A stretch of DNA of 9,597 nt from Deltaproteobacteria bacterium (GTDB lineage: Bacteria; Desulfobacterota; UBA8473), in NCBI GenBank assembly GCA_030623035.1, contig JAUXFK010000105.1, positions 1-9,597 on the forward strand, read 5' to 3'. Shown one piece after another: positions 1-7,140 of this stretch. How positions within the stretch are numbered: the stretch's first letter is position 1; each line of letters opens with the position of its first letter. The notes beneath the pieces were generated by a model. That model worked only from the letters and a program-made list of their open reading frames with translations, searched no databases and was not told the origin of the DNA. Made by a program: the position numbers and the translations under genes.

Positions 1-11
1 AGATTGATCAC

Positions 12-395
12 CTACTTCTTCTTTTTTAGCAAGGCATCGAGACCGGCAAACGGCTGGTAAGTAGAAGGCGGCTTCTGCTCGCTGCCCGGTGCCGCCGCCT
101 CATAGGATTCTTCGTCTTGATAAAACGAGTGCTCTTCGTCGTGACAGTAGAGACACAACAACTCCCAGTTACTGCCGTCAGACGGATTGTTATTGTGGTT
201 GTGATCCTTGTGATGGACAGTAAGCTCTCGAAGCCTCTTGCCTGTAAATTCTCGCCCGCATCGCGCACAGATCCACGGATAAATCTTGAGCGCTTGCTCC
301 CGATATGTCTTCTCTCTACGCTCTCGGTCGCGCTGAATCTCAGCAAATATCTGGTTATACTTGTCGGCATCTGCTCGCGTATTCTCTGGTGACAT
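12..395 (-). CDS. yajD: YajD-family HNH endonuclease
   Basis: This is a 127-residue protein with a zinc-stabilised HNH nuclease fold. Visible motifs are CARC (C43, C46), the catalytic-type block HHKDHNHNN at about 61-69, and CLYC (C81, C84) followed by HDEEHS. The stretches REQALKIYPW, RELTVHH and DGSNWELLCLYCHD are the hallmark of the YajD family. E. coli YajD is slightly shorter, about 115 aa from memory, and this copy has a longer charged N-terminus. It ends in a KKKK tail. The family is presumed to cut nucleic acid, but its cellular role is not established. The start is supported by GGAGG 8 nt upstream of the ATG at 395. The gene follows the DUF362 gene by 68 nt on the same strand with no clear terminator between, so read-through from the lipid operon is possible. 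I see no functional link to that operon. Confidence 0.93.
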   Translation of the reverse strand: MSPENTRADADKYNQIFAEIQRDRERREKTYREQALKIYPWICARCGREFTGKRLRELTVHHKDHNHNNNPSDGSNWELLCLYCHDEEHSFYQDEESYEAAAPGSEQKPPSTYQPFAGLDALLKKKK

Positions 396-463
396 GTAGA
401 CATCCTCCAGTCTTTTGCTTTATGCAGGCATGGGGACACTCACAGGCTGTTGCCACTTTTGTA

Positions 464-1780
464 CTATTTCCTAAGCCAAAAGTGTGTCTCATCGAATTCT
501 TTCAATCTATATCTATCCCATCCGGGAAAGGTCTCACTGTATATACCAAGCTTTATCCCCATTAACTTTACAGCCCTTATCAGCAACAACTTTAGTGCCC
601 TTGGTTTACTGAGGAGTCCTCTCATCAAGACAATAAGCGTAGTCGTCAATGTGGGGGGGCATCCCTCTATTCTGACGGCATTCTGTAAGCTTTTATTGCT
701 TTTGATTCCGCAGTTTCCATATAGAAATACGTTTTTAGCGTCGTTTTCTGCGTACAATTCCTTACCATAGTAGAGCCTTGCATCACCAAAATCCATATTG
801 GGATTATCTTTGCCAAATATGGACAGTGCCAGAGCAAGTGTTGCCGCACAACCGCAGCAGAGGGTTTGCCCAGGAGAGGGAGATTTCAGTCCACTGATAT
901 TCGCTGGTGCCAATAGTTCCTTGTCTGGTTCAAACTGCCACTGTAGGCTCTCCTTACAGGATTCTATGTCTTCTCCCTTGATCGGAATATTACGAATGTC
1001 AAAAGAGCGGTTGTGCCTCTTTGCGTATTCTCTCAGATAACCGACCTGGGATGGATCGATCCCAAGGACGCTTGCCCCAACAGTATCACAGTTGAATACG
1101 TCTGTGCCCGCTATGATTATATCCTTGCGGTACGCTTTACCAACAAGGGTTTCCGGTCCTTTTTCCAACATATATATCCCATCGATTAGAATCAAATCGC
1201 TCTTTATGGATTCATTCAAAAGGCAGATAAGAAAGTCCAGCCGGTTCGTATTATGAAATTTCTTTTTTGAAGCCTTGCTTAAACATCCTTTAAGGTTCTT
1301 AAATCCCATAGAAATCCGGGTCTGGAAGTGGGTCTTCAGTACCGGGACATTGATGAGAAATCCTGCATCCAAGGCCGCTTTGGCCACCTGAACCTTTTCA
1401 CCTTCTAAATCCATATCTACAAAAGGGCCTTCGTTGAAGTCAATCAGTTTTACATTGTGTCTTTGTGCTACCTTGTCAATGCCTGTCCCCTTGAATCCTT
1501 TTCTCGTATATGGTTTTAGATCGTCAAGTAAATCGATGATTGCCCCTTCGCCAATCGAAATATCTTTGCAGCCATATTCGAGCAACAACCGTACAATACC
1601 GTCTATGATCTTTGAGGTGGTTACCATTCCATAGGGAGGCGTTATCCTGTGCCGGAAACAATTATTGGGTTTTATAAGTACCCTGTCGTCCCTCCTTAGT
1701 TTATCAAAACCGCCACACATTTCGATAGCTCTACGAAGTGAATCCAGGGAACCATCGAACTTCAAAAGCGATACTATCAT
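464..1780 (-). CDS. DUF362 domain protein with C-terminal cysteine cluster
   Basis: This 438-residue protein belongs to the DUF362 family. The N-terminal two thirds carry its usual blocks: VLIKPNNC (about 34-41), ISIGEG (75-79), FLINVPVLKTH (141-151) and MGFKNLKGCLS (158-168). The C-terminal part holds CCGC (C308, C309, C311), NCG (C357) and EGCPPT (C374), a spacing that suggests an Fe-S cluster or another metal/redox site. No signal peptide or clear transmembrane helix is seen, though 379-410 is hydrophobic and basic and could contact a membrane. The ATG lies in a 4-nt ATGA overlap with the acyltransferase stop, so the two are translationally coupled and probably act together. It is the last gene of the lipid operon. 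DUF362 proteins are poorly characterised and often occur near redox or Fe-S enzymes; the reaction here is unknown. A run of seven C (coding strand) encodes the CPPT part of the last motif. Confidence 0.85.
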   Translation of the reverse strand: MIVSLLKFDGSLDSLRRAIEMCGGFDKLRRDDRVLIKPNNCFRHRITPPYGMVTTSKIIDGIVRLLLEYGCKDISIGEGAIIDLLDDLKPYTRKGFKGTGIDKVAQRHNVKLIDFNEGPFVDMDLEGEKVQVAKAALDAGFLINVPVLKTHFQTRISMGFKNLKGCLSKASKKKFHNTNRLDFLICLLNESIKSDLILIDGIYMLEKGPETLVGKAYRKDIIIAGTDVFNCDTVGASVLGIDPSQVGYLREYAKRHNRSFDIRNIPIKGEDIESCKESLQWQFEPDKELLAPANISGLKSPSPGQTLCCGCAATLALALSIFGKDNPNMDFGDARLYYGKELYAENDAKNVFLYGNCGIKSNKSLQNAVRIEGCPPTLTTTLIVLMRGLLSKPRALKLLLIRAVKLMGIKLGIYSETFPGWDRYRLKEFDETHFWLRK

Positions 1781-3153
1781 ACCCCCTCCTGACGGACCGG
1801 ATAGTTTTTTACCTCTTTTACATACATATCCAAAAACATCTGCGCCTTGTCTTTAGAAAAGAGTGCCGGTCTATACGTAAGAGAGAGATTTAGATTTTTA
1901 TTGTATACACCTGCACATATACTAAGTCCCATTGGCGTCACTACAGGTGCTGAGCCGGTAACATTGACAATCTTTGAGCTGCCTATATTTTTCAACGCTG
2001 GTTCTTCAGCACCTATTTTAGGCCAGATTACACCCGGATTTGTAACCAGAATACTATCTACATGTGTCCTGGAAATCATCAGGTACCTGCACATCCCCAT
2101 CATAACCACCAGGGGAAAACAAGAACAAAAGTAAAATAAATATATCAAAGAAAAAGCAATCCTATTTCTGGCAGCAGAAATCGTATCGCTTCTTACCTTT
2201 TTCAACAACCTTACTGGATCCGCCCGATCTTCTTTCGTAGTCGACAGGGAAACCCAGGACACGAAATTTGAAACAACATTCCTGAATCCTTTCGGGCAGA
2301 TATTCACCGGTGCCATTATGCGTATCTTATTACTGCTTTTTCCATGCATCTTATTCCACTTTTCTACAACCCGATAACATGCTGCTAAAAGGATATCGTT
2401 AAGCTCAACACCGGCTTTTATTGATCTGGATTCGATGTCTTCTCTTTGTTCCGGACTTATTGTGTTAAAGCAAATGTGGAGTTCCCTGGAGCGTCCTGAC
2501 CTGTCATGGGAGACCCTTGTTGGAAAAGGAAAAGCGTCAATAAAAAACCTGTAAAAAAGGCTGGATACCATTTTTCGATAATAGCGATCTACCCGTTTTC
2601 TCTGGCTGTGTGCAAATTCCAGCAATTCATCCCCTTTTCGGGACATGCGAATATCCTGTGGGATTTTAGAATCACAAGCAAGATCGTCGTTATAGGATTC
2701 GATTACTCTCCTTACGAAAATCAGGGCACGAAGTCCGTCCGTTGCACTATGATGAAAAGTAAAGATCAAAGAAGAATCGAGGTCATTTTTCGCTACGAGC
2801 AGGACTCTAACCGGAAACCCCTTCCATATGTTCAGAGGTTGGTTCATCCAATCAAAAAGACATCTTTCATAGCTGGCATCTTTGGTTTCAGACAAATCCT
2901 GAACACTCAGGACTCCCCCTTTAATCTCCTCCTGTACCTCTCGAGATACCCTAAAATACCTTCTTTTCAGAATCGTTCTCATAATGGGAAAGGCTCTTTG
3001 CGCGGACTTTACTGCCTGATTCAATCTTGCCGGGTCTATCTTCCCTTCTAGATTCAAGATCACATGGATAAGCATAGGCTCATTTATCCCATCAAGGCCC
3101 AGTAAACACTTGTCCACACAATTCAATGGGATTGATCTGCTCTGTCTTTTCAT
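1777..3153 (-). CDS. HHxxxDG condensation / WS-DGAT-like acyltransferase
   Basis: This 458-residue protein belongs to the CoA-dependent acyltransferase superfamily (NRPS condensation domains, wax ester/DGAT enzymes, PapA-type transferases). The catalytic motif HHSATDG lies at about 134-140, the usual distance for the first half of the fold; the second His is the expected general base. Also visible are ELNDILLAAC (250-259), typical of the WS/DGAT second half, then PVNICPKGFRNVVSNFVSW (282-300) and SILVTNPGV (367-375), which resemble the family's substrate-channel and latch regions. A hydrophobic stretch at about 333-360 may touch the membrane. I infer that it transfers an acyl chain, probably from a carrier protein or CoA, to an alcohol or amine; donor and acceptor cannot be read from sequence. 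The start overlaps the SRPBCC stop by 4 nt (ATGA) and the stop overlaps the DUF362 start likewise, so it is tightly coupled on both sides. No adenylation or carrier domain is attached, so it is not a modular NRPS. Confidence 0.85.
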   Translation of the reverse strand: MKRQSRSIPLNCVDKCLLGLDGINEPMLIHVILNLEGKIDPARLNQAVKSAQRAFPIMRTILKRRYFRVSREVQEEIKGGVLSVQDLSETKDASYERCLFDWMNQPLNIWKGFPVRVLLVAKNDLDSSLIFTFHHSATDGLRALIFVRRVIESYNDDLACDSKIPQDIRMSRKGDELLEFAHSQRKRVDRYYRKMVSSLFYRFFIDAFPFPTRVSHDRSGRSRELHICFNTISPEQREDIESRSIKAGVELNDILLAACYRVVEKWNKMHGKSSNKIRIMAPVNICPKGFRNVVSNFVSWVSLSTTKEDRADPVRLLKKVRSDTISAARNRIAFSLIYLFYFCSCFPLVVMMGMCRYLMISRTHVDSILVTNPGVIWPKIGAEEPALKNIGSSKIVNVTGSAPVVTPMGLSICAGVYNKNLNLSLTYRPALFSKDKAQMFLDMYVKEVKNYPVRQEGV

Positions 3154-3572
3154 TCTTCTAATGACTCGATCCTTTCTTTTGCTGCTTTTGCAATCTCATC
3201 CGATACTGTCTGCCCCCCCCGGCGTGCCAGCCATGCCAGAAGCCCTGAGACCTCACCACCTATAGTAACCCTTGTCCTGCCATTTAAAGGCTCAAAACGA
3301 TAGAACCGAATCAGCCTGGTGCCCAATGCCTTTCCTTCCATTACCACGGAACGTTTCGGGACAAACTCGGTAATCTCCATGAGCAATCTTACCTTGAGCC
3401 CGCTTACCCTGGCGGTCATAGAGAGCCTGGAGCCTACATCCAAAGACCCTTCAGATACCCTTTCAATCTTATGGATAGAAGGCATCCACTTATGCCACTG
3501 CTCAAGGTCATCGATCAATGCCCAGACCTTTTCTACTGCAGCATTGATCTCAACGCTGCTTTGAAACCGCAT
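3150..3572 (-). CDS. SRPBCC (START/polyketide cyclase-like) protein
   Basis: A 140-residue protein with the SRPBCC ligand-binding fold. The N-terminus (FQSSVEINAAVEKVWALIDD, then WHKWMPSI at about 26-33) is the standard opening strand and helix of this superfamily. Later segments (RLSMTARVSGLKVRLLMEITEF, then VTIGGEVSG) fit the antiparallel sheet, and a closing amphipathic helix ends at SDEIAKAAKERIESLEE. These proteins bind hydrophobic molecules in a deep cavity; some are polyketide cyclases, others bind lipids or quinones. In this operon a role in holding, shaping or delivering the acyl product is plausible but inferred. The start has GGGGAG about 7 nt upstream. The stop overlaps the next start (ATGA). 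A run of eight G encodes RRGG near residue 118, a possible slippage site; the frame is intact here. Confidence 0.85.
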   Translation of the reverse strand: MRFQSSVEINAAVEKVWALIDDLEQWHKWMPSIHKIERVSEGSLDVGSRLSMTARVSGLKVRLLMEITEFVPKRSVVMEGKALGTRLIRFYRFEPLNGRTRVTIGGEVSGLLAWLARRGGQTVSDEIAKAAKERIESLEE

Positions 3573-3604
3573 TCATTTCTCCCCTGCCTTCTAAACCTCA
3601 TCTA

Positions 3605-4405
3605 TCAGATTCTCATCGCCCTGTTAATAATACCGCGATCAAAGCAGTTGGTTGCCATCCCGCAATCAACGATGATACCCTGGGCATTTATACCGCTGGA
3701 TCGCTCACTCAAAAGAAATGCTACGGTGTTGGCCACCTCTTTTGTGGCCAGGGGTTTCTTTCTCAGCACCATCTGTTCCGCAAAGAGGTAATAATCCACA
3801 TACCCGGGAATACCTGCAGATGCAGAGGTCTTTAATAACCCTGCATTGACTGAATTAAACCGTATCTGGGAAAACGAGCTGAAAGACTTGGCCAGAAAAC
3901 ATATGGTCGAATCCAAAGCAGCCTTTACAGGCCCCATATAACCATAGGCTTCGGCTGCCATCTTTGTGGTTGATATCGATATTGTAACTACAGATGCCTT
4001 TTCATCGAGAAGGTCTTTCAATAGATTAGAGATACTTATCAGTGAATAACAGGATATATCAACAGATTGGAGGAAGTCCCTCTTTTTTGTTTCATGAAAT
4101 GGTTTCATCCCTTCTTCATAATTGGCAAAAGCGATGGAGTGAACGATGCCATGAAGCTTTCCATACTTCCGGGATATGTCGTGAGCGAGTTTTTCGATCT
4201 CTTCTTGCCTTTCCACATCGCATATTAAAATATCTGCACCAGGGAGAATCCTGCTGACACTCTCTTTTCTCTCTTTTGACCGAACGACATATACGACTTT
4301 TGCATTTGACTCCTCAAGAACCTGGCCCACAAAAAAGGCAACGCTCTTTTTATTGGCCACTCCAAAAACAAGAAATGTCTTCCCTTCAATGCCTAAAAAG
4401 TCCAT
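3605..4405 (-). CDS. FabI-like enoyl-ACP reductase (divergent)
   Basis: A 266-residue short-chain dehydrogenase of the FabI branch. The N-terminal block GIEGKTFLVFGVANKKSVA matches FabI cofactor binding, with GVANKKS in place of the GxxxGxG of ordinary SDRs. VHSIAFA (about 88-94) is the FabI form of the NNAG region. The Tyr-x6-Lys catalytic pair is present as YGYMGPVK (Y154, K161). The C-terminus follows FabI (SVNAGLLKTSASAG, then ATKEVANTVAFLLSE). Two departures are seen: the first FabI tyrosine, ten residues before the catalytic one (Y146 in E. coli), is replaced by Ile, and the usual VDGG near the C-terminus is VDCG. I chose the ATG at 4405 because AAAAGGA lies 5 nt upstream; a GTG at 4435 opens the same frame but lacks a ribosome binding site and precedes the FabI homology. 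It probably reduces an enoyl-thioester with NAD(P)H as the last step of the cycle begun by the FabG- and FabZ-like neighbours. Confidence 0.86.
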   Translation of the reverse strand: MDFLGIEGKTFLVFGVANKKSVAFFVGQVLEESNAKVVYVVRSKERKESVSRILPGADILICDVERQEEIEKLAHDISRKYGKLHGIVHSIAFANYEEGMKPFHETKKRDFLQSVDISCYSLISISNLLKDLLDEKASVVTISISTTKMAAEAYGYMGPVKAALDSTICFLAKSFSSFSQIRFNSVNAGLLKTSASAGIPGYVDYYLFAEQMVLRKKPLATKEVANTVAFLLSERSSGINAQGIIVDCGMATNCFDRGIINRAMRI

Positions 4406-4533
4406 ATGATTCCTTTTGCTTTCGGATTCAATCACATAAATCCCGATGTTTTCCCTTCAATCCTGTCTCATCTTTGGCAACTGTTTATTCAAATAATGAT
4501 TTGGATGGTCTTTGACGAAGCAATCCGCATTTT
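4406..4533 (-). other. Gap between FabZ-like and FabI-like genes
   Basis: This is the only sizeable space inside the lipid operon. It carries no ORF beyond 13 codons and no strong terminator. The one structure seen is a weak AT-rich 5-bp hairpin (CAAAT, loop CATT, ATTTG) near 4487-4500. The 5-prime edge of the next gene holds its ribosome binding site. Nothing else is recognised. Confidence 0.5.
4411..4417 (-). promoter_or_regulatory. Ribosome binding site fixing the FabI-like start
   Basis: On the minus strand this reads AAAAGGA, 5 nt before the ATG at 4405. It supports the 266-residue form over the longer frame that opens with GTG at 4435, which has no comparable site. Confidence 0.7.
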
Positions 4534-4953
4534 TTATGGTTTAGCCAGACTACAGGCGAACTCAACAGTGACGGCTTTCCTTCCTGCGACGGAGACACTT
4601 CCTTTCAGAAAAAAAGCATTGCTCACCTTCTCTACCAATTCAGCCTCTATCTCCAGAATATCTCCCGGCTTTACCATATTCTTGAATTTGGCATTTTGAA
4701 TTCGTGTGAGAACCGGAACCCCTTCTTTTGCATCACCGATCATGCTTGACAGCAATATCGCCCCTGTTTGAAAGACGGACTCACAGATCAACACACCGGG
4801 CATAATCGGATTTCCCGGGTAATGCCCTTCAAAAAAAGACTCATCAGGGCTTATCTCTTTGACTGTCTTTATTTTATTCTCTTTCAACTCTATGACCCTG
4901 TCTACGAATAAAAAAGGCGGGCGATGAGGTATTGCATTGAGAACCTGTTCCAT
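4534..4953 (-). CDS. FabZ-like 3-hydroxyacyl-ACP dehydratase
   Basis: A 139-residue hotdog-fold dehydratase, the usual FabZ length. It opens with the FabZ block AIPHRPPFLFVDRV (about 7-20). The active-site segment GHYPGNPIMPGVLICE places the catalytic His at 44 and Glu at 58. The usual EAMAQ following the Glu is here ESVFQ. It should remove water from a 3-hydroxyacyl carrier thioester to give the trans-2-enoyl product. The gene starts 2 nt after the FabG-like stop, and its ribosome binding site (AGGAGG, 9 nt upstream) lies inside the last codons of that gene, so translation is coupled. A 128-nt space without a gene separates it from the FabI-like start. The acyl chain handled cannot be told from sequence; specialised lipid or polyketide synthesis is more likely than housekeeping fatty acid synthesis, given the neighbours. 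Confidence 0.93.
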   Translation of the reverse strand: MEQVLNAIPHRPPFLFVDRVIELKENKIKTVKEISPDESFFEGHYPGNPIMPGVLICESVFQTGAILLSSMIGDAKEGVPVLTRIQNAKFKNMVKPGDILEIEAELVEKVSNAFFLKGSVSVAGRKAVTVEFACSLAKP

Positions 4954-4955
4954 CT

Positions 4956-5696
4956 TTATAATCCTCCTGTGACCTCGAGGGTAGAACCGTTAACATACGA
5001 AGCCTCTTTAGAAGCCAGGAAAAGAACACAGGCAGCAACCTCTTCGGGCTTCCCGAATCTCTTTAAGGGGACCTGTGCCTTATAAGAATTACGCAATTCA
5101 TCAGGAATATCCTCAATCAATTCCGTAGCGATAAACCCCGGTGATACGCAATTTACCGTAATCCCCCTTTTGGCAACTTCCTTGGAAAGCGTCTTTGTAA
5201 GGGCAACAACACCTGCCTTTGATGCCCCATAATTCGCCTGACCTTCAAAGCCGTACTTCCCTGAAGGAGAGGTTATATTGATAATCCTCCCGTATCGTCT
5301 TCGCATCAGGCTCATTACTGCAAACTTGCACATATAAAAGACCCCGCTGAGATTGACATTGAGTACATCATGCCAGTCCGACTCTTTCATCATGGCAAGG
5401 ACAGCATCTTTCCTGATGCCTGCATTATTTATGAGTATATCGAAGCCTTCATATTCCTTATCAATATATTCGAAAAGCCTCTCAACTTCTTCGTAATTGA
5501 CCACATTACACCTTTGCACATCGATCTTCTTTGCAAATTCACTGTTGTCTTCCTTAAAGCCTGCCATAGCAGTCTCATTTGATGCGTAAATAACGATAAC
5601 CCGCGCACCTGCTTTTAAAAAGCTCTCTGCAATACTTCTGCCTATGCCTCTTGTACCACCTGTAATAATCGCAGTCTGCCCATTAAAATCGTACAT
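4956..5696 (-). CDS. FabG-like 3-oxoacyl-ACP reductase (SDR)
   Basis: A 246-residue classical short-chain dehydrogenase of FabG length. The cofactor motif TGGTRGIG is at 12-19 and NNAG at 90-93. The catalytic set is N113 or N115, S143, Y156 and K160, in the YGASK form, with S-to-Y spacing matching FabG. PGFIATEL (about 186-193) and the closing NGSTLEVTGGL are also FabG-like. It should reduce a 3-oxoacyl carrier thioester with NADPH. The start has AGGAGG 6 nt upstream, 21 nt after the FAD oxidoreductase stop. The last codons (GGAGG encoding the GGL end) double as the ribosome binding site of the FabZ-like gene. It could be another SDR reductase, but the direct pairing with FabZ- and FabI-like genes favours a ketoacyl reductase. 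Whether it serves general fatty acid synthesis or only this cluster is not visible. Confidence 0.92.
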   Translation of the reverse strand: MYDFNGQTAIITGGTRGIGRSIAESFLKAGARVIVIYASNETAMAGFKEDNSEFAKKIDVQRCNVVNYEEVERLFEYIDKEYEGFDILINNAGIRKDAVLAMMKESDWHDVLNVNLSGVFYMCKFAVMSLMRRRYGRIINITSPSGKYGFEGQANYGASKAGVVALTKTLSKEVAKRGITVNCVSPGFIATELIEDIPDELRNSYKAQVPLKRFGKPEEVAACVLFLASKEASYVNGSTLEVTGGL

Positions 5697-5717
5697 TTAC
5701 AACCTCCTGTAATAAAA

Positions 5718-7127
5718 TCAGGACCGAAAGTATTCATCAACATTGTTCGAGACAATGACCCCGTGGTTGGCAGCACCCAGCCAACCGGACATGATAATTC
5801 CCACAGACCCGGTATGGAAAAGCCCACGGACCTCTTTGGGGAGTCCCATACTGATCTTTAACCCCTCAAATTTTGTACCAAAAGAAGCACCACATTCGTG
5901 AAGCGTGTACCTTTGAAATGTCTTTGGGGTAGCCGCTTGTGCATAGTCAATCTTTGCTCTTACCCCAGGGACATATTTCTCTAAAGCATCTATGGTCGAC
6001 TCGATCAGCCCCTCTTTTGAGCTTCGATACTGCTCATCAGAAAGGTTTGCCCAGTCTTCATAGTTTGCATTGGTGGAAGAAACAATCGCATACATATCAG
6101 AGCCCGGTCGGGTTTCCGGGTAATAGATGGAAAAAGTCCGGCTGGTTATATCCTTGCCTAAGAGTTTTTCAGAATCGAACTTTTCTGCTGTTGAAGTGAA
6201 AAGCAAATCCCCTACACAGTCAATCCTCTCACCTTTTTTAATACCCAAATATACCTGGCAGCTACTGTTATTTAAACGAACATTCTTCGATTCTTCAACG
6301 AATCCTCTTGAAAAATGTTGCTGTCCAACCAGTTTATGAACGGTTGATTTCAAATTGCCATTCGAGACCACCGCCTTGCACTCAATCATCTTGCCATTAA
6401 CGATTACCCCTGAAACCCTTTGATCTTTAACAGTAATCCGCTCTGCCAGGCAATTCGTCCGAATATCCACGCCATTTTTTACAAGCTCGGCCTCCATCTT
6501 TCCGATAAACCGGTCTGTTCCGCCTCGAACTGTATAAACGCCTTTACTCATAAAATTTGAAAATACGATCCCATAAGTGATCGCTGGGTCATCCAGGGTT
6601 GAACCGTTGGCATAGGTAATCGGCTCCATCAATAGACGAACAATATCGTCACGACCCGGAAAGAACCTCTCAAAAAGCTCTCTGGTTGTCATGGTCTGGT
6701 CATCATAGAAATTCATCTCTCTGGCTGTGTTAAAAAAACTATCAATATTCTCACTTTGCACCTTGAATCGCTCTTTTAGGATACGCGTAAAATCTTCTTT
6801 ATCGAAGGTTGTGGTTAATGAAAACTGAGGGTTATCAAACCGGATTCCCTTAAGTTGAACAATCATGCCGGCAATCTCACTACTCCAGTATTTTCGACAG
6901 GTCTTAACCATGCCAATCGGAAATCCGTGCAAGGAGATATCGAAGATATGCCCTCCCTTTCTCTTGAACCAGGTAGCCAATCCACCCAGTTTATGGTGCT
7001 GTTCCAGAAGTAAAACCGAATAACCATTTCTAGCCAGCATATTGGCACAGGTAAGGCCGCCCAGCCCGCTGCCTATGACAATCACATCGTATCGTGATTT
7101 CGCATCCTTTAACCAATCGTTGACCAT
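5718..7127 (-). CDS. CrtI/CrtISO-like FAD-dependent oxidoreductase
   Basis: A 469-residue flavoprotein of the phytoene desaturase / carotenoid isomerase / retinol saturase family. The dinucleotide-binding motif YDVIVIGSGLGGLTCANML starts at residue 13, the acidic end of the second strand is LLLEQ (39-43), and KLGGLATWF follows as in CrtI relatives. VRGGTDRFIGKMEAELVKNGVDI (about 200-222) is the family's conserved middle segment and ATPKTFQRYT (399-408) its late one. The C-terminal FAD motif, normally GD, is here HTGSVGIIMSG, with Ser441 where the ribityl-contacting Asp is expected. It could desaturate, saturate or isomerise a conjugated or long acyl chain; no carotenoid synthase (CrtB) is present to argue for carotenoids. 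It is the first gene of the lipid operon. I chose the ATG at 7127 because GAAGGAAGGA lies directly upstream; a GTG at 7142 opens the same frame but lies before that site, inside the inverted repeat. Confidence 0.88.
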   Translation of the reverse strand: MVNDWLKDAKSRYDVIVIGSGLGGLTCANMLARNGYSVLLLEQHHKLGGLATWFKRKGGHIFDISLHGFPIGMVKTCRKYWSSEIAGMIVQLKGIRFDNPQFSLTTTFDKEDFTRILKERFKVQSENIDSFFNTAREMNFYDDQTMTTRELFERFFPGRDDIVRLLMEPITYANGSTLDDPAITYGIVFSNFMSKGVYTVRGGTDRFIGKMEAELVKNGVDIRTNCLAERITVKDQRVSGVIVNGKMIECKAVVSNGNLKSTVHKLVGQQHFSRGFVEESKNVRLNNSSCQVYLGIKKGERIDCVGDLLFTSTAEKFDSEKLLGKDITSRTFSIYYPETRPGSDMYAIVSSTNANYEDWANLSDEQYRSSKEGLIESTIDALEKYVPGVRAKIDYAQAATPKTFQRYTLHECGASFGTKFEGLKISMGLPKEVRGLFHTGSVGIIMSGWLGAANHGVIVSNNVDEYFRS

Positions 7128-7130
7128 TAT

Positions 7131-7140
7131 TCCTTCCTTC
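7131..7140 (-). promoter_or_regulatory. Ribosome binding site of the lipid operon's first gene
   Basis: On the minus strand this reads GAAGGAAGGA, with two possible AGGA cores 3 and 7-8 nt before the ATG at 7127. It abuts the end of the inverted-repeat element at 7141, so the element stops just short of this site. Confidence 0.7.

Noticed and set aside
26..439. Minus-strand frame of 137 codons overlapping yajD
   Set aside because: It is a shifted reading of yajD; its sequence shows no family pattern, while the yajD frame has the HNH and zinc motifs.
2506..3051. Plus-strand open frame of 181 codons
   Set aside because: It lies antisense to the HHxxxDG acyltransferase, shows no recognisable domain and has no convincing ribosome binding site; the minus-strand protein has clear family motifs.
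1777..3153. NRPS module
   Set aside because: Only a condensation-like fold is present; no adenylation or carrier domain is fused or adjacent.
4406..4533. Hidden acyl carrier protein gene between FabZ- and FabI-like genes
   Set aside because: The gap is 128 nt, too short for an ACP of about 80 residues, and it contains only frames of up to 13 codons.
5718..7127. Carotenoid biosynthesis cluster
   Set aside because: The flavoprotein is CrtI-like, but no phytoene synthase, GGPP synthase or cyclase accompanies it; the neighbours are acyl-thioester enzymes.
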